Below are positions 1 through 5,481 of a DNA stretch of 5,481 nucleotides, in pieces. Within the stretch, counting starts at the first letter, position 1. Each line of letters opens with the position of its first letter. Location of the stretch: the NCBI GenBank assembly GCA_964569315.1, contig CAZMUZ010000176.1, positions 1 through 5,481 of the forward strand, written 5' to 3'. This DNA is from CADEFF01 sp964569315. GTDB taxonomy: Bacteria > Pseudomonadota > Alphaproteobacteria > Dongiales > Dongiaceae. The notes beneath the pieces were generated by a model. The model was given only the letters and a program-made list of their open reading frames with translations, had not been told where the DNA came from and did no database searches. A program made the position numbers and the translations under genes.

Positions 1-1165
1 CGGGATGCCAGCCGCGCCGCCATTCCTCGCCCATGGTGGGGTTCTGGGTGCAGCGGATGATGGCGCCCGAGGTGTAGCCCGAGACGCAGACATTGCAGCC
101 GATACATTCCCGGATGTCTTCCGGCCGGCCTTCCTCGATCTTCTTCGGCAGGAAGGGATCGGCGATCGAGGGCCGCGCCGCGCCGATGATGTCGAGCACA
201 CCGCGGCGGATCTGCGAGACCATGGTGTCGGGCGAGGTAAAGCGCCCGACGCCGATGACAGGCTTGGTGGTGAGCCTCTTCACCACGGCATTGAACGGCT
301 CCTGGAAGCCTTCCTCGCCGAAGCGCGAGGTCAGCGAATCGTCCGCCCAGGGGCTGACCTTGATGTCCCAGACGTCCGGCAGCTCCGCCAGCATCTCGAC
401 GATCTCGCGTCCTTCGACAGGGGCGCGGATGCCATCCTCGCCCGAGAGCTCGTCGATGGTGAAGCGCACCGCGACGGCGCAATGCGCGCCGACCGCATCC
501 TTGGTGTCCTCGATCACCTCGCGCAGCAGCCGCACGCGGTTCTCGAGGCTGCCGCCATATTCGTCGGTGCGATGATTGCGGCGGCGCGAGAGGAAGAACT
601 GCAGCAGCTCGAGATCGTCCGCGGCATAGACATAGACGATGTCGAACCCGGCCTCCCGCGCGCGCAGCGCCGCCTGCCGGTGCCAGCGCCGGTAGTTCCG
701 GATGTCCTCGCGGTCCATCGCACGGGCCTGCAACGGATCGCGGCGGTTCGGGGTGGGCGAGGGAGCGATCGGCACTTCGCGCGTGTAGCGGTTGGCGACT
801 GCAAAGCCGCCATGGGCCAGTTCCGCGCCTGCGAGCGCGCCATGGCGGTGCGCCGCCTCGGTCAGGATCGCGAGCGACTTCACGTCATGGTCGTCCCACA
901 GCTTCGTCTGGGCGAAGGGCCAGGAATCGGAGCTCGGATGGATCGACATGATCTCGGTGCAGACGGCGGCCCAGCCGCCCTCCGCCTTCATCTCGCGCAT
1001 GGCCGCATGGCCGCGCGGCAGGATCGATCCGAGGCCGTTGCAATGCGGCACCTGGTAGAACCGGTTCTTCAGCGTGACCGGGCCGAGGCGGATCGGCTCG
1101 AACAGGATGTCGTGGCGCGGATCGCGGGCCATGGACTTCTTCGGATCGCGGTGGCTGTCGTCCAT
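1..1165 (-). CDS. Trimethylamine dehydrogenase-family Fe-S flavoprotein, N-terminal part (cut by left edge)
   Basis: Cytosolic amine-oxidising flavoprotein of the Old Yellow Enzyme / trimethylamine dehydrogenase (TMADH) family. 388 residues are visible; known relatives have about 700-730, so the C-terminal ADP/NAD-binding-like domains lie beyond the left edge. From residue 12 the protein follows TMADH closely (MARDPRHDILFEP, then NRFYQVPHC). Cys42 matches the cysteine that carries 6-S-cysteinyl FMN. The TIM barrel includes GGW (63-65), FDIVYVY (174-180), DEYGGSLENR (201-210) and ARPSIADPF (330-338). Cys354, 357, 360 and 372 (CIGCNVC, then CTQN) are the [4Fe-4S] ligands. Compared with TMADH, Tyr60 is Ile72, His172 is Asp183 and Trp355 is Tyr364, while Tyr169, Trp264 and Asp267 are kept (Tyr180, Trp273, Asp276). 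The substrate is therefore probably another amine. It starts 23 bp after the dehydrogenase stop, so it is likely cotranscribed. ATG 1165 has GGAA 9 nt upstream; ATG 1132 matches the TMADH N-terminus but has a poor ribosome site. Family sure; substrate unknown. Confidence 0.93.
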   Translation of the reverse strand, partial: MDDSHRDPKKSMARDPRHDILFEPIRLGPVTLKNRFYQVPHCNGLGSILPRGHAAMREMKAEGGWAAVCTEIMSIHPSSDSWPFAQTKLWDDHDVKSLAILTEAAHRHGALAGAELAHGGFAVANRYTREVPIAPSPTPNRRDPLQARAMDREDIRNYRRWHRQAALRAREAGFDIVYVYAADDLELLQFFLSRRRNHRTDEYGGSLENRVRLLREVIEDTKDAVGAHCAVAVRFTIDELSGEDGIRAPVEGREIVEMLAELPDVWDIKVSPWADDSLTSRFGEEGFQEPFNAVVKRLTTKPVIGVGRFTSPDTMVSQIRRGVLDIIGAARPSIADPFLPKKIEEGRPEDIRECIGCNVCVSGYTSGAIIRCTQNPTMGEEWRRGWHP

Positions 1166-1174
1166 TGGGCGCGT

Positions 1175-1178
1175 TTCC
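1175..1178 (-). promoter_or_regulatory. Weak ribosome binding site for the TMADH-like gene
   Basis: Reading leftward, GGAA lies 9 nt before ATG 1165, within the short gap after the aldehyde dehydrogenase stop. It favours ATG 1165 over the internal ATG 1132, where only a GAAGAAG stretch sits too close to the start. The site is short, so the choice is not certain. Confidence 0.45.
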
Positions 1179-1188
1179 GGGCCCGCGA

Positions 1189-2628
1189 TCAATATTTGAT
1201 CGCGATGTTCCGCGTCTGCACGTAGTTGTAGATCGCTTCGACGCCTTTCTCGCGGCCGAAGCCCGAGCGCTTCATCCCGCCGAACGGCACGTCGTTCCCG
1301 CCGGCGAACCACTTGTTGACGAAGATCGTGCCCGCCTCGAGCCGGTCCGCCGCCCAATGCGCCTTGCGCAGGTCGCGCGTATAGACGCCGGCCGCGAGCC
1401 CGTAGTCGGTGCCGTTGGCGATGACGAGCGCCTCCTCCGGTTCGTCGAAGCTCATCACCGACAGGACCGGGCCGAACACCTCGTCGCGGCCGATCAGCAT
1501 GTCGCCCTTGACGCCGGTGAAGATGGTCGGCTGCATGAAGTGTCCCTCGCGCTCGGCGCGCTTGCCGCCGATCACCGCCGTGGCGCCGGCCTGGATACCC
1601 GAGCGGCAATAGCCTTCGATCTTGTCGAGCTGCGGGCCGGAGATCACCGGCGTGAGGAAATGGCCGTCGATGCCGGCCCCTTGCGTCCAGCCCTTGACGA
1701 CGCCGACGAGCTTCTCCACCAGCGCATCGTGCACCTTGCGCTGCACGATGAGGCGCGAGCCCGCGGAGCAGACCTGGCCGGCATTGGCATAGATGCCGAT
1801 CGCGGCGCTCTTCGCCGTCTCGTCGAGATCGGCGTCGGCGAAGACGATGCCGGCCGACTTGCCGCCGAGCTCCATCACGCAGGGCACGATCTTCTCCGCC
1901 GCGCGATGCAGGATCTTCTGGCCCGTCGCGACCGAGCCGGTGAAGACGATGTGGTCGACGCCGGGATGCGAGGTGAGGGCGTCGCCCGCCTCGCTGCCGT
2001 AACCGCAGATGATGTTGAGCCAGCCCTTCGGCAGGCCCGCGCGCTCGCAGGCGGTGGCGAGATAGGTCGAGGCGAGGGGCGAAAGCTCCGGCGTCTTCAG
2101 CACCACGGCATTGCCGCCGGCGAGCGCGGGTGCGGCCGAGCGCGCGCAGAGCTCGAGCGGGAAGTTCCAGGGAATGACCTGCGCCGAGACGCCGTAGGGA
2201 ACCCACTGGGTGAAATCGGCGAAGCCGTCCCCGAGCGGGATCGAGCGGCCGTGGAGCTTGTCCGCGAGGCCGGCGTAATACTCGAAATAGCGCGCCGCAT
2301 CCTCGATCTCGCCCCTGGAGAAATCGAGGTTCTTGCCGTTGTCGAGCGTCGAGACCGGCGCGATCTCGTCGGATAGCGTGCGCAGCTCACCCGCGATGCG
2401 AAGCAGGAGCTGGCCGCGCTGGGTCGGCGTCATCTCGTAGAGGGCGCGCGTCGCGAAGGCGCGGCGGGCCGCGGCGACCGCGGCATCGACATCGGCCGCA
2501 CCTGCGGCGGCAATCTCCGCCAGCGGCTTGCCGGTCGCCGGGTTCTCGACGGCGAGGCGCTTGCCGCCGGCCGCATCCGCCCAGCGGCCGTCGATGAAGT
2601 TCTGCCAGTAGCCCTTCACGTTCGTCAT
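1189..2628 (-). CDS. NAD(P)-dependent aldehyde dehydrogenase (betaine/phenylacetaldehyde dehydrogenase type)
   Basis: Soluble ALDH-superfamily enzyme that oxidises an aldehyde to its acid with NAD(P)+. With ATG 2628 it has 479 residues, normal for the family. The N-terminus (YWQNFIDGRW, then VENPATGKPLAEI) is typical of betaine or phenylacetaldehyde-type members. Catalytic parts are complete: VIPWNFPLE with Asn155, Lys178 for cofactor binding, FTGSVATGQ, MELGGKS with general-base Glu253, GQVCSAGSR with nucleophile Cys287, and DEVFGPVL with Glu383. The C-terminus has FVNKWFAGGNDVPFGGMKRSGFGRE. A GTG at 2637 would add three residues but sits only 4 nt from GGAGG, whereas ATG 2628 lies 10 nt after AGGGAG, so ATG is preferred. 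It is the first gene of the leftward unit, with the TMADH-like gene 23 bp downstream. Its likely job is to remove the aldehyde that enzyme releases (inference). The exact aldehyde cannot be assigned from motifs. Confidence 0.95.
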   Translation of the reverse strand: MTNVKGYWQNFIDGRWADAAGGKRLAVENPATGKPLAEIAAAGAADVDAAVAAARRAFATRALYEMTPTQRGQLLLRIAGELRTLSDEIAPVSTLDNGKNLDFSRGEIEDAARYFEYYAGLADKLHGRSIPLGDGFADFTQWVPYGVSAQVIPWNFPLELCARSAAPALAGGNAVVLKTPELSPLASTYLATACERAGLPKGWLNIICGYGSEAGDALTSHPGVDHIVFTGSVATGQKILHRAAEKIVPCVMELGGKSAGIVFADADLDETAKSAAIGIYANAGQVCSAGSRLIVQRKVHDALVEKLVGVVKGWTQGAGIDGHFLTPVISGPQLDKIEGYCRSGIQAGATAVIGGKRAEREGHFMQPTIFTGVKGDMLIGRDEVFGPVLSVMSFDEPEEALVIANGTDYGLAAGVYTRDLRKAHWAADRLEAGTIFVNKWFAGGNDVPFGGMKRSGFGREKGVEAIYNYVQTRNIAIKY

Positions 2629-2638
2629 CGCGCGCACT

Positions 2639-2646
2639 CTCCCTCC
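2639..2646 (-). promoter_or_regulatory. Strong Shine-Dalgarno site of the aldehyde dehydrogenase gene
   Basis: Reading leftward, GGAGGGAG ends 10 nt before ATG 2628. This decides the start against GTG 2637. Its first two bases also belong to the 3' arm of a predicted hairpin (2645-2662). Confidence 0.7.
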
Positions 2647-2662
2647 GCCGAGCTGTCGGCGG
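2645..2662 (-). promoter_or_regulatory. Leader hairpin abutting the aldehyde dehydrogenase ribosome site
   Basis: A perfect 7-bp inverted repeat with a 4-base loop. On the minus strand it reads CCGCCGA, CAGC, TCGGCGG. In the aldehyde dehydrogenase mRNA leader the 3' arm runs into the Shine-Dalgarno site, so folding could affect ribosome access. No U-run follows, so it does not look like an intrinsic terminator. The structure is seen; any function is inferred. Confidence 0.4.
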
Positions 2663-2717
2663 CTCAGCCCATCCGGGTGTCCGGCGCCGAAATTTCACGC
2701 ACCCGCGATTTTCGGTC

Positions 2718-2745
2718 TTGCAGTATTCTGGGTTCTGTATACAAT
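2718..2745 (+). promoter_or_regulatory. Possible sigma-70-like promoter of the gntR unit
   Basis: TTGCAG (2718-2723) and TACAAT (2740-2745) are separated by 16 bp. The -10 box matches TATAAT at five of six positions; the -35 box is weaker at three of six. The region is noticeably more AT-rich than its surroundings. Initiation about 7 nt after the -10 box would fall near 2752, almost on ATG 2755, giving a leaderless or nearly leaderless mRNA. No Shine-Dalgarno sequence precedes ATG 2755, which fits. Predicted by eye only. Confidence 0.4.
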
Positions 2746-2748
2746 ACA
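2736..2748. promoter_or_regulatory. Candidate GntR operator in the divergent control region
   Basis: TGTATACAATACA is an inverted repeat, TGTAT and ATACA around a 3-bp centre, and also contains the perfect 8-bp palindrome TGTATACA. FadR-subfamily GntR regulators commonly bind short palindromes of this GTAT...ATAC kind. It overlaps the proposed -10 box of gntR, so a bound regulator could repress its own unit. Its distance from the aldehyde dehydrogenase start (about 110 bp) allows control of the leftward unit too. Confidence 0.5.
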
Positions 2749-2754
2749 CATACC

Positions 2755-3474
2755 ATGAACGCAACCATCCCCTTCCGCCTGCCGGACCTGCTCGCCAAGG
2801 AACTCGCCCGGGCCCTCGAGGAGGAAATCCTCTACGGACAGCTCGCGCCCGAAACCCGGCTCGTCGAGGAAGAGGTCGCGCAGCGCTTCGGCATCAGCCG
2901 GTCGCCGGTGCGCGAAGCCCTTCGCCTGCTGGAGCAGGACGGGCTGGTCGTGCGCGAGGCGCGGCGCGGGATCTGGGTGGCGCCCATCGGCCGGGCCGAT
3001 CTCGACTCCGTCTATTCCTGCCGTGTGGCGCTGGAAGGCCTCGCCGCCGAGCAGGCCGCCGACAGCCGTAAGCCCGAGCATGTGAAGGCGCTCCGCGCCG
3101 TCATGGGCGAGATGGAACAGGCGTTCGGCGCGAGCGATGTGCGGGCCTATTTCCGGGCCAATCTGCGCCTGACCGACGCCATTCACGATGCCGCCGACAA
3201 CCCGACGCTCCGCCGGCTGCTCAGCAGCATCGGCAAGCAGGCGCAGCGCTATCGCTATCTCGCCTATTCGCGCGCACCGCAGTTGCTGGAAATCTCGCTC
3301 GCCGGGAATCGCGACGTGATCGGCGCGATCGCGGGCGGCGATCCCGCCAAGGCGCGGGCTTTGACCGAGAAGCTCCTGCGGCGGTCCTGGGAGGCCGTCG
3401 GCGATGCGCTCGATGCCGAGATGAAGAGCGGCGTCCAGGCCGTTCAGCCGATCGAAGGAGATCGCAACCGATGA
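2755..3474 (+). CDS. GntR-family transcriptional regulator, FadR/FCD subfamily
   Basis: DNA-binding regulator of 239 residues, normal for the FCD group. The N-terminal winged helix-turn-helix covers roughly residues 10-78: ARALEEEILYGQL, VEEEVAQRFGISRSPVREAL as helix-turn-helix, LLEQDGLVV, then the wing REARRGIWVAP. The C-terminal all-helical FCD effector domain covers about 83-220. The usual FCD metal set is absent: the D/N-x3-H motif reads Asn136-LRL-Thr140, and the two later histidines align with Asn185 and Leu207. The ligand may therefore be bound without metal. Start: ATG 2755 is where GntR homology begins; an in-frame GTG at 2677 would add 26 unrelated residues and has no ribosome site. 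It is transcribed divergently from the aldehyde dehydrogenase, and its TGA overlaps the next ATG. It probably controls both units in response to the amine substrate or an intermediate (inference). Confidence 0.93.
   Translation: MNATIPFRLPDLLAKELARALEEEILYGQLAPETRLVEEEVAQRFGISRSPVREALRLLEQDGLVVREARRGIWVAPIGRADLDSVYSCRVALEGLAAEQAADSRKPEHVKALRAVMGEMEQAFGASDVRAYFRANLRLTDAIHDAADNPTLRRLLSSIGKQAQRYRYLAYSRAPQLLEISLAGNRDVIGAIAGGDPAKARALTEKLLRRSWEAVGDALDAEMKSGVQAVQPIEGDRNR
3454..3460 (+). promoter_or_regulatory. Ribosome binding site of the PLP-enzyme gene, inside gntR
   Basis: GAAGGAG lies 10 nt before ATG 3471, within the last codons of gntR. With the ATGA stop-start overlap it fixes the start of the downstream gene and suggests translational coupling. 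Confidence 0.7.
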
Positions 3475-4829
3475 CCGCTCAAGGCGACGGCACCGCGCTC
3501 GCGGCCCGATCGGCTCCCGCGACGCTCGGGCGTCACGGCCGGCTCTCCGAGCTGGAACAGTCGGAGTTCGACATTGCGAAGGCCTATCTGCCGGGCGGCG
3601 CGCTCGGCGGCAACGCGCTCGCGGAGGACGCGAAGTTCGTCTTCGCCGAGGCGAAGGGCGCGCGCTTCAAGGATACGAGCGGCAACCAGTATGTCGACTA
3701 CTGCCTCGGCTCCGGCGCGATGGTGCTGGGTCATGCCCATCCGGCGGTGCAGCAGGCGGTCATCGACCAGGTCGCCAAGGGCACGCATTACTTCGCCTAT
3801 CTGAACGAGCCGGCCGTGAAGCTCGCAGCCCAGGTCGTGCGCCATGTGCCCTGCGTCGAGAAGCTGCGCTTCACGGTGAGCGGCTCCGAGGCGACCTTTC
3901 ATGCGATGCGGCTTGCCCGCGGCTTCACCGGCCGCGAGAAGATCATGAAGTTCGAGGGCGCCTATCACGGGCATCACGACTATGCGCAGGTGTCGACGGC
4001 GCCGAAGCGCGAATCGAACTTCCCCGAAGGTGTGCCCGATACCGCCGGGATCCCCAAAGGCGCGCGCGATACGCTGCTGATCGCGCGCTACAACGACCTC
4101 GATTGCGCGCGGCAGATCGCCGAGGCCAATCGCGACGATCTCGCCGCCATCATCGTCGAGCCGATCCAGCGGATCATCTCGCCGCAGCCGGGTTTCCTCG
4201 CGGGGCTCCGCAAGATCGCCGACGATGTCGGCTGCCTCCTGATCTTCGACGAGGTGGTGACCGGCTGGCGTCTCGCGCTCGGCGGCGCCCAGGAGCATTT
4301 CGGCGTCATGCCCGACCTCTCGACCTTCGGGAAGGTGCTGGGCGGCGGCCTTCCGGTCGGCGGCGTCGGCGGCCGGGCCGACGTCATGGATCGGTGCGAT
4401 CCCGGCAAGAAGGGCCAGGAGGGCTTCGTCTATCAGAACGGGACGCTGAACGGAAATCCGCTCGGCATGGCGGCCGCGCTCGCCACGCTCGCCGAGCTCG
4501 AGAAGCCCGGTACCTACGAACGGCTCTTCGCCACCGGCGAGGCGCTGCGGCAGGGCCTGCGCAAGCTGCTCGTCCGCCACGGCATCGACGCCGCCATCGT
4601 CGGCTACGGCCCGATGTGGCATCTGCTGTTCGGCGCCAGGGGCGAGCCCCGCGACTATCGCGACATCCAGGCGACCGACGGCAAGAAGCTCGTCGCGTTC
4701 GATACGGAGCTGATCCGCCAGGGCTTCTTCGTGCTGCCCGGCAATCGCCGCTTCGTCTCGCTCGCCCATACCGACCGGGACCTCGAGGCCAGCTTCGCCG
4801 CCTTCGATGCGGCCTGCCGAAAGCTCTGA
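3471..4829 (+). CDS. Class III PLP-dependent aminotransferase, glutamate-1-semialdehyde aminomutase-like
   Basis: Cytosolic fold-type I PLP enzyme of 452 residues, slightly longer than typical glutamate-1-semialdehyde aminomutase (about 425-435) through an N-terminal extension of about 25 residues. Motifs in order: AYLPGGALGG (39-47), VLGHAHPAV (85-93), VSGSEATFHAMR (136-147) for PLP phosphate, KFEGAYHGHHD (160-170), IIVEPI (227-232), LLIFDEVVTG (256-265) with Asp260 at the pyridine nitrogen, TFGKVLGGGLPVGG (285-298) with Schiff-base Lys288, and GTLNGNPLGMAA (324-335). It resembles HemL overall, but the aminomutase Arg of SPVR and Trp of the SWGP/TWGP segment, which contact the semialdehyde carboxylate, align with Ala and Ser here. 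A haem-synthesis role is therefore unlikely. Its ATG overlaps the gntR stop (ATGA), tying it to the catabolic locus. It probably transaminates or aminomutates an amino substrate or keto/aldehyde intermediate; which one is unknown. Confidence 0.92.
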   Translation: MTAQGDGTALAARSAPATLGRHGRLSELEQSEFDIAKAYLPGGALGGNALAEDAKFVFAEAKGARFKDTSGNQYVDYCLGSGAMVLGHAHPAVQQAVIDQVAKGTHYFAYLNEPAVKLAAQVVRHVPCVEKLRFTVSGSEATFHAMRLARGFTGREKIMKFEGAYHGHHDYAQVSTAPKRESNFPEGVPDTAGIPKGARDTLLIARYNDLDCARQIAEANRDDLAAIIVEPIQRIISPQPGFLAGLRKIADDVGCLLIFDEVVTGWRLALGGAQEHFGVMPDLSTFGKVLGGGLPVGGVGGRADVMDRCDPGKKGQEGFVYQNGTLNGNPLGMAAALATLAELEKPGTYERLFATGEALRQGLRKLLVRHGIDAAIVGYGPMWHLLFGARGEPRDYRDIQATDGKKLVAFDTELIRQGFFVLPGNRRFVSLAHTDRDLEASFAAFDAACRKL

Positions 4830-4869
4830 CAGGAACCGATCTTCCCGATTTTCACGCTTCCTCCCTCAT

Positions 4870-4874
4870 AAGGA
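4870..4874 (+). promoter_or_regulatory. Ribosome binding site of the last gene
   Basis: AAGGA lies 8 nt before ATG 4883, in the 53-bp gap after the PLP-enzyme stop. That gap shows no terminator-like hairpin with a T-run and no convincing promoter, so the gene probably belongs to the gntR unit. Confidence 0.65.
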
Positions 4875-4882
4875 CCTCCGCC

Positions 4883-5481
4883 ATGCCCGACACCGCTCCC
4901 GCCCAGACCATGTTCCAGGAATCGCGTGCGTTCCTCGCGCGCCACGGCTATCCCCAGGGCGACGACTGGGCGCGCCCGACCGCCCAGGCCCGTTTCCCGG
5001 ACGGTGCGCATTACCGCATCGAAGTGCCGACCGTGAACTCCGCCGACGCCGTGCAGACCCTCGTCCATGTCGTCGAGGAAGAAGCCGGCGTGAAGATCAA
5101 CCGCATCGACCAGACGCAGGGCATCATGCGGTTCTCCGACAAGGAGCATCAGGCCTATCTCGACGTCGGCCGCAAATACGGCATCGAGATCTTCTTCGCG
5201 CTCGGGCCGCGCGGTACCTACGACACCGGCGCGCAGAAATTCGTCGACACCGTCTGGGGCCACGCCTCGGCGCTCCGCACCCGCGGCATGGAGCAGATCG
5301 TCTATGCGATGGAAGACATCAAGCGCATCGTGAAGATGGGTGGCCGCGGCCTACTCATCTCGGACGAGGGCATGCTGATCCTTGCCCACAAGATGCGCGC
5401 CGACGGCGTCATCCCGCCGGAATGCAAGATCATGGCCTCGGCGCATCTCGGCCATAACAACCCGGTCACCTTCAAGATGCT
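4883..5481 (+). CDS. Unrecognised soluble protein, possibly U32-peptidase-like TIM barrel (cut by right edge)
   Basis: An open frame runs from ATG 4883 to the right edge with no stop; 199 residues are visible. The clear ribosome site and tight spacing after the PLP-enzyme gene support it as real. There is no signal peptide or membrane segment, so it is probably cytosolic. After a short variable N-terminus, alternating strands and helices suggest an alpha/beta barrel: HYRIEVPTVNS (43-53), GVKINRIDQTQG (69-80), GIEIFFALGPRG (100-111), GRGLLISDEGMLILAHKM (154-171) and CKIMASAHLGHNNPVTFKM (181-199). The stretch with a Ser-Asp-Glu, followed by an Ala-Ser-Ala-His strand, loosely recalls U32-type peptidase/RlhA barrels, where a similar 'D..ml' then 'vSvQas.tN' pattern occurs. 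I cannot confirm this. Position predicts a role in the same catabolic pathway; no catalytic residue can be named. Confidence 0.85.
   Translation, partial: MPDTAPAQTMFQESRAFLARHGYPQGDDWARPTAQARFPDGAHYRIEVPTVNSADAVQTLVHVVEEEAGVKINRIDQTQGIMRFSDKEHQAYLDVGRKYGIEIFFALGPRGTYDTGAQKFVDTVWGHASALRTRGMEQIVYAMEDIKRIVKMGGRGLLISDEGMLILAHKMRADGVIPPECKIMASAHLGHNNPVTFKM

Noticed and set aside
5..1225. Long plus-strand open frame opposite the flavoprotein gene
   Set aside because: Its translation is rich in Arg, Ala, Asp and His with no recognisable domain. The minus strand encodes an unmistakable TMADH-family protein, so this is a codon-bias shadow.
1165..2376. Long plus-strand open frame opposite the aldehyde dehydrogenase
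   Set aside because: It is a low-complexity Arg/Ala/Asp-rich translation antiparallel to a complete, motif-perfect aldehyde dehydrogenase.
2629..2637. GTG start at 2637 for the aldehyde dehydrogenase
   Set aside because: It lies only 4 nt from the nearest GGAGG, while ATG 2628 has well-spaced AGGGAG.
2677..2754. N-terminal extension of the GntR regulator from GTG 2677
   Set aside because: The extra 26 residues do not resemble a GntR N-terminus, there is no ribosome site, and they would overlay the promoter and palindrome.
3444..4769. Long minus-strand open frame opposite the PLP enzyme
   Set aside because: No domain or plausible ribosome site supports it, and the plus strand holds an intact class III PLP enzyme with all cofactor motifs.
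3471..4829. Assigning the PLP enzyme as hemL for tetrapyrrole synthesis
   Set aside because: The substrate-carboxylate Arg and Trp are missing, and the gene is translationally linked to a GntR regulator beside amine and aldehyde oxidation genes.
4830..4882. Terminator between the PLP-enzyme gene and the last gene
   Set aside because: No stable GC-rich stem followed by a T-run is present in the 53-bp gap.
4655..5263. Minus-strand open frame of about 200 residues near the right end
   Set aside because: It spans the end of the PLP-enzyme gene, the gap and the start of the next gene on the opposite strand. Its composition is shadow-like and no motif is visible.

Overview
The window looks like part of a GC-rich bacterial chromosome, probably an alphaproteobacterium. 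That is inferred from strong G/C preference at third codon positions, long shadow ORFs opposite real genes, and a GntR-controlled amine/aldehyde catabolic gene set. No RNA gene, mobile element or CRISPR array was seen. Two divergent transcription units share a 126-bp control region (2629-2754), and both run off the window.

Leftward unit (minus strand): an NAD(P)-dependent aldehyde dehydrogenase (1189-2628), then after 23 bp the first 388 residues of a trimethylamine-dehydrogenase-family iron-sulfur flavoprotein (1165 down to the left edge). The flavoprotein keeps the covalent-FMN cysteine and the [4Fe-4S] cysteines, but substrate-pocket residues that define trimethylamine dehydrogenase are changed.

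Rightward unit (plus strand): a GntR/FadR-type (FCD) regulator (2755-3474), whose stop overlaps the start of a class III PLP enzyme resembling glutamate-1-semialdehyde aminomutase (3471-4829). After 53 bp comes the start of an unrecognised, probably cytosolic protein (4883 to the right edge). The PLP enzyme lacks the glutamate-semialdehyde carboxylate contacts, and the regulator lacks the usual FCD metal-binding histidines.

Working model (inference): the five genes form one GntR-controlled catabolic locus for an amine. The flavoprotein oxidises a C-N bond and releases an aldehyde, the dehydrogenase converts it to an acid, and the PLP enzyme moves an amino group on the substrate or an intermediate. 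The role of the last protein is open. Altered specificity residues in three proteins suggest that the substrate is not trimethylamine, dimethylamine or glutamate semialdehyde. The compound cannot be read from the sequence.
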